Assembly (NCBI GenBank): GCA_963771985.1
Contig: CAVYVO010000014.1
Coordinates: forward strand, 434,001-498,000
Reading direction: 5' to 3'
Source of the DNA: Trebonia sp963771985
Lineage (GTDB): Bacteria > Actinomycetota > Actinomycetes > Streptosporangiales > Streptosporangiaceae
DNA length: 64,000 nucleotides
Shown here: one piece after another, positions 61,263 through 64,000 of the stretch
Layout: every line of letters starts with the position of its first letter
How positions within the stretch are numbered: position 1 is the stretch's first letter
Notes under the pieces: model-generated
Databases searched by the model: none
Seen by the model: only the letters and a program-made list of their open reading frames with translations
Told to the model about the DNA's origin: nothing
Program-made: the position numbers and the translations under genes

Positions 61263-61293
61263 GTGGCTAAGCATAACCCGGCGCATCGTTTTC

Positions 61294-61308
61294 TGTGACC
61301 GCGTCACA
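61294..61308. promoter_or_regulatory. Palindromic operator candidate upstream of metF
   Basis: TGTGA-CCGCG-TCACA is a perfect 15-bp palindrome with half-sites like those of CRP/FNR-type regulators, though the spacer is 5 and not 6 bp. It lies about 20 bp upstream of the proposed metF -10 element. Confidence 0.5.
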
Positions 61309-61458
61309 AAGCGGGGGCAGCGGTACGGCAGCGGTACGGCGCTCAGCCTGCCTCAAGGCCGCGTTGGATCACGCGCTGGCCTTTTCGGCCGTTGGGCCCG
61401 TTGGGCCTTCTGGCTTCGGGCAGCGCGAAAGAGCGCGACGATCCGGACTAGGCGGTTG

Positions 61459-61821
61459 TCAGAACGCCAGCGCCTGGGCGCGGCGGTTGACCTCGGTGCC
61501 CCGGCGCTTGTACAGCGCCTGGATCGGCGTGCCGGGCAGCGTCTCGTCGGCCGTGAACAGCCAGCGGAGGGCTTCCTCGTCGTCGAACCCGCAGTCGAAC
61601 AGGACCGTCAGCGTCCCGCAGAGCCCCTTGACGATCTGCGCGCCGTCGAGGAACGCGGCCGGGACGGCGCGCTCTCCGCTGGGTCGGGTGACGGCGAGCA
61701 GTTTGCGGTCGCGGAACAGTTGCTTCACCCTGCTGGAGGGGATGCCGAGCCTGACGGCTACCTCAGGGAGTGACAGCCATTCGCCGATGAGAGCGTCGGC
61801 CACGGGGTCTATCTGTGTCAC
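61459..61821 (-). CDS. Rv2175c-family DNA-binding protein
   Basis: 120 residues. WLSLPEVAVRLGIPSSRVKQLFRDRKLLAVTR is a helix-turn-helix and the C-terminal LDGAQIVKGLCGTLTVLFDCGFDDEEALRWLFT is characteristic of the Rv2175c family, a small DNA-binding protein phosphorylated by a Ser/Thr kinase in mycobacteria. GTG at 61821. Close to metF, as in other actinobacteria. Confidence 0.88.
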   Translation of the reverse strand: MTQIDPVADALIGEWLSLPEVAVRLGIPSSRVKQLFRDRKLLAVTRPSGERAVPAAFLDGAQIVKGLCGTLTVLFDCGFDDEEALRWLFTADETLPGTPIQALYKRRGTEVNRRAQALAF

Positions 61822-61945
61822 GAGTCCAATCTCCCACGTCCCGGTCGTTCCCAAACCAACGACATTTCGCCTCAATATGGCATCTTTCGCCCAGCATGTT
61901 CGGGTCTTCCCGGCGAGCGGGTTTCCCGGTTGGCCTGGTAAGCGG

Positions 61946-62269
61946 TTACCCGGCTTCCGCTTCCTTCTTGAGGCGTTCCAGCCGGTCGCGCCACGCGGCC
62001 GCCCGGCCGGTCAGCCAGTCCGCGGTGGCCGCCAGCCCTTCCGGCCGGACGCTGAACAGCACCTCCCGCCCGGCGCGCCGCCTGCTTACCAGTCTGGAGT
62101 CCACGAGCACCGCGAGGTGCTGCGCCACCGCCTGGCGGGAAACCGGCAGCCGGGCCGCGAGGCTGCTCGCGCTGCAGCCCGGCGTCCGGCCGAGCAACTC
62201 GAGCAGTTCCCTGCGGCGCGGGTCCGCGAGCGCGGCGAAGACCCGGTCCGCGTTGACGCCTGCGGTCAC
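61946..62269 (-). CDS. ArsR-family transcriptional regulator
   Basis: 107 residues. Winged helix-turn-helix: VFAALADPRRRELLELLGR, SASSLAARLPVSRQAVAQHLAVLVDSRLV, RRAGREVLFSV. No metal-binding Cys motif is seen. GTG at 62269 overlaps the stop of the SRPBCC gene, a common actinobacterial pairing in which the regulator controls its partner. Confidence 0.9.
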   Translation of the reverse strand: MTAGVNADRVFAALADPRRRELLELLGRTPGCSASSLAARLPVSRQAVAQHLAVLVDSRLVSRRRAGREVLFSVRPEGLAATADWLTGRAAAWRDRLERLKKEAEAG

Positions 62270-62700
62270 CGCCCCTGCTCGGCGCGGGTCCGCAGCCCCG
62301 CCATCTCGTACTGCCAGCCGCCCGTGTTGCCCTTCCACTCGTCCTCGCGCAGTGAGTCGGGCAGGTCCAGCTCAGTGAAGCCGCTTTCCACCACCGTCAC
62401 GCTGGTCTCGTCGCCGATCGGCCGGATATAGAACTCGACCAGCGTCGACTTGCCCGGCAGGGGCTCCGAGCCGCCGAAGGCACTCGCCCAGCGGAAGGAG
62501 ACATAGCCCTGCGGTTCGACGCGGACCACATCGACCACGTACGGGCGGCGATCGTCCCCGTACTCGACGGTCAGCCGGCCGGGGCCGCGCGCGGGCTCGG
62601 CGTTGCTGCCAGGCAGCCACCAGCCGGGGCGCGAGACAAGTTGCCAGACCTTGTCCTGTGTCGCCCGGATGGTGATCCGCTGTTCGATACGGTCTTCCAT
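62266..62700 (-). CDS. SRPBCC (AHSA1-type) domain protein
   Basis: 144 residues. RIEQRITIRATQDKVWQLVSRPGWWLPG, PYVVDVVRVEPQGYVSFRWAS, LVEFYIRPIGDETSVTVVESGF and the final GWQYEMAGLRTRAE are typical of AHSA1-like SRPBCC proteins with a hydrophobic cavity. ATG at 62700 follows GAAGG. Coupled to the ArsR gene. Confidence 0.88.
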   Translation of the reverse strand: MEDRIEQRITIRATQDKVWQLVSRPGWWLPGSNAEPARGPGRLTVEYGDDRRPYVVDVVRVEPQGYVSFRWASAFGGSEPLPGKSTLVEFYIRPIGDETSVTVVESGFTELDLPDSLREDEWKGNTGGWQYEMAGLRTRAEQGR

Positions 62701-62820
62701 GAGCCGCCTTCCCTCGCCGCGGGTGGAACCTGCAAGCCAAGTCTTGCACGTCCGGCGAGGACTCGCAATTCGACGCTTGCACATAAACGAACAGGCGCGA
62801 TCGCGTTCCGGCGCGCGGGG

Positions 62821-62868
62821 AGCCCGATGCGGGGGCAGCCCGATGCGGGGGCAGCCCGATGCGGGGGC
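62821..62868. repeat. Three tandem copies of a 16-bp unit
   Basis: AGCCCGATGCGGGGGC occurs at 62821, 62837 and 62853 without change. Confidence 0.9.
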
Positions 62869-63010
62869 AGCGCCCTTGCCGGCCGCAGGCTCCCCTTGCC
62901 AGCAAGCTCGCATTACGTGAATTCGGGACATTAGAGACATAACGGGCTAATAGACTACAGAGTGTGACCGTTTCGCGTGCCCCGCTGCGGACTTCTGGCG
63001 CGGCCGATCA

Positions 63011-63076
63011 TGATCGCGAATAATTTTCGTTGCTATGGGATGAATTATTTACGTGGGGAAAAATGTTTTCAGAATC
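63011..63076 (+). repeat. Possible degenerate third copy of the type 1 repeat core
   Basis: TGATCGCGAATAATTTTCG at the start and ATGTTTTCAGAATCGT near the end resemble both ends of the 72-nt core of type 1 elements, at almost the same distance (about 70 nt). The upstream GGTATC block and the terminal GATACCC hairpin are missing. Confidence 0.35.
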
Positions 63077-63172
63077 GTCGCGTTAGCTTCGCAATCGGCA
63101 GTCACGGACGGTTATAGCGGCGGCGGACGTGTCCCAGCGGAGCGCCTAGGCAGAGAGCGGCAGAGACGGGTG

Positions 63173-64000
63173 TTACGCCAGGGCGTCCTTGAGCTGGATG
63201 GCGGGGTCGGCGAGGCGGGCGGGGTCGACCAGGGTGCTGGCCGCGATCATGCGGCGGGCCTGCAGGAGGTCGCGGGGGCGGTTGACGGTCAGGACCGCGG
63301 TCAGGCGCGGTGTGGGCGAGGCGGTCGCGGGCGGGTTAGCTGACGGGGAGGCGGGCGACCGGGGCGCGGGCGCGGACGGGCCGGAGGCGGGCGCGGGCGC
63401 GGACGGGCCGGAGGCGGGCGCGGGCGCGGACGGGCCGGAGGCGGGCGCGGGCGGGCCGGAGGCGGGCGCGGGCGGGCCGGAGGCGGGCGCGGGCGCGGGC
63501 GCGAGCCAGCAGGCTGACCAGGAAAGGGTGCCGGGATCGCCCCGCCACAGGAGGCGGTCGGCGGGAGTGTGGTGGCCGACGTACTGCACCATCTGGCCGA
63601 ACTGCTCGGACCAGAAGTAGGGCACCGGGTCGTACACCTCGGCGCCGCCGAGGATGTTGGCCGCGACCACCTCGGGCGCGTGCAGCGCCGTGTCCCAGTG
63701 CTCGACCCGCAGCCGCTTGCCGAACCGCCGGGACTCGAACGCGGCGCAGTCCCCGGCCGCGTAGACACCCGGCACCGAGGCACGCAGGCCCGCGTCAACG
63801 GCCACGCCGGAGCCGGCCGCGCCGGAGCCGACCACGCCGGAGCCGGCCAGCGCCACGCCGGAGCCGGCCAGCCAGTCCACCGCGGGGCGGACACCGACGG
63901 CGGTGACGATCTCGTCGGCGGGGAGCCAGCCGCCGCCGGCCAGGGCCAGCCCGCCGGGGTCGACGGACTCCACCGCCGTGCCGGTCCGCAACTCGACGCC
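63173..64000 (-). CDS. FAD-dependent NAD(P)H oxidoreductase (ferredoxin reductase-like), N-terminus beyond window
   Basis: 276 codons, open to the right edge. DEIVTAVGVRPAVDWL, the FAD motif GVYAAGDCAAF, HWDTALHAPEVVAANILGG and PVPYFWSEQFGQMVQYVG match the ferredoxin or rubredoxin reductase family with its C-terminal reductase domain. Two low-complexity inserts stand out: a GSG-VALAGSG-type repeat before the FAD motif and a long Ala-Pro-Ser-Gly-Pro repeat (63366-63500) in the C-terminal domain. The rest of the C-terminus (LTAVLTVNRPRDLLQARRMI) is normal. Confidence 0.88.
   Translation of the reverse strand, partial: GVELRTGTAVESVDPGGLALAGGGWLPADEIVTAVGVRPAVDWLAGSGVALAGSGVVGSGAAGSGVAVDAGLRASVPGVYAAGDCAAFESRRFGKRLRVEHWDTALHAPEVVAANILGGAEVYDPVPYFWSEQFGQMVQYVGHHTPADRLLWRGDPGTLSWSACWLAPAPAPASGPPAPASGPPAPASGPSAPAPASGPSAPAPASGPSAPAPRSPASPSANPPATASPTPRLTAVLTVNRPRDLLQARRMIAASTLVDPARLADPAIQLKDALA
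63366..63500. repeat. In-frame tandem repeat inside the reductase gene
   Basis: Repeats of GGGCCGGAGGCGGGCGCG with or without an added GCGGAC give units of 18 or 24 bp, all multiples of three, encoding alternating PASGPPA/PASGPSAPA on the minus strand. Confidence 0.85.

Larger units (their letters stand above)
62701..63172. other. 472-bp spacer without a gene
   Basis: Contains three perfect copies of the 16-bp unit AGCCCGATGCGGGGGC (62821-62868) and a less GC-rich stretch, 62940-63080, with a stretch resembling the type 1 structured repeat (63011-63076). No gene seen. Confidence 0.55.

Overview
The window is very GC-rich DNA from an actinobacterium. Gene content and order point to the Streptosporangiales or a near relative: bldD diverges from a pyrR-pyrB-pyrC-carA-carB-pyrK-pyrD-pyrF block, which leads into actinobacterial IHF (mihF), gmk, rpoZ, coaBC, metK, priA, def, fmt, rsmB and rpe, with the aro, rib and his genes close by. 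GTG starts, GTGA/ATGA start-stop overlaps and a -10 hexamer 6-7 nt upstream of several starts (leaderless transcripts) fit the same assignment. The order-level placement is an inference from gene content.

Layout. 1-6.2 kb: a minus-strand shikimate operon (aroC, aroK, aroB, aroQ, a second fused AroK-AroB, an M24 peptidase-like gene). 6.2-15.8 kb: an SseB-family gene, an unrecognised two-gene unit, DUF2877, aldose epimerase, molybdenum-cofactor nucleotidyltransferase, LysE exporter and xdhC. 15.4-21.2 kb: FMN riboswitch, ribE, ribBA, ribH, then hisG, a NUDIX gene, and sthA upstream. 21.4-30.2 kb: accessory genes (lipoprotein, HAD phosphatase, cyanase, a membrane-tethered ECF sigma factor, rpe, DUF2786, aldo/keto reductase, a secreted glycosidase). 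30.3-52.4 kb: the long minus-strand housekeeping block from pyrR to rsmB. 52.8-64 kb: bldD, an HEPN-family gene, an IS630-type insertion sequence, a Tat-exported GH2 glycosidase, a TauD dioxygenase, GNAT, metF, an Rv2175c-type DNA-binding protein, an SRPBCC/ArsR pair and the end of an FAD reductase.

The housekeeping genes make chorismate, UMP, riboflavin/FMN, CoA, S-adenosylmethionine, GMP/GDP and formyl-methionine, and process nascent proteins. Visible regulation includes the FMN riboswitch, a PyrR-type hairpin over the pyrR ribosome-binding site, a BldD-box-like site before bldD and a palindrome before metF.

The least expected content is non-coding. There are two unrelated, length-conserved, structured repeats of about 100-190 bp, each present twice; a family of nested intergenic palindromes; and a GC-rich palindrome inserted inside at least four protein-coding genes. 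Five genes (ribBA, fmt, def, coaBC and one hypothetical gene) carry one-base frameshifts. Because several are essential, sequencing or assembly error is the likeliest cause.
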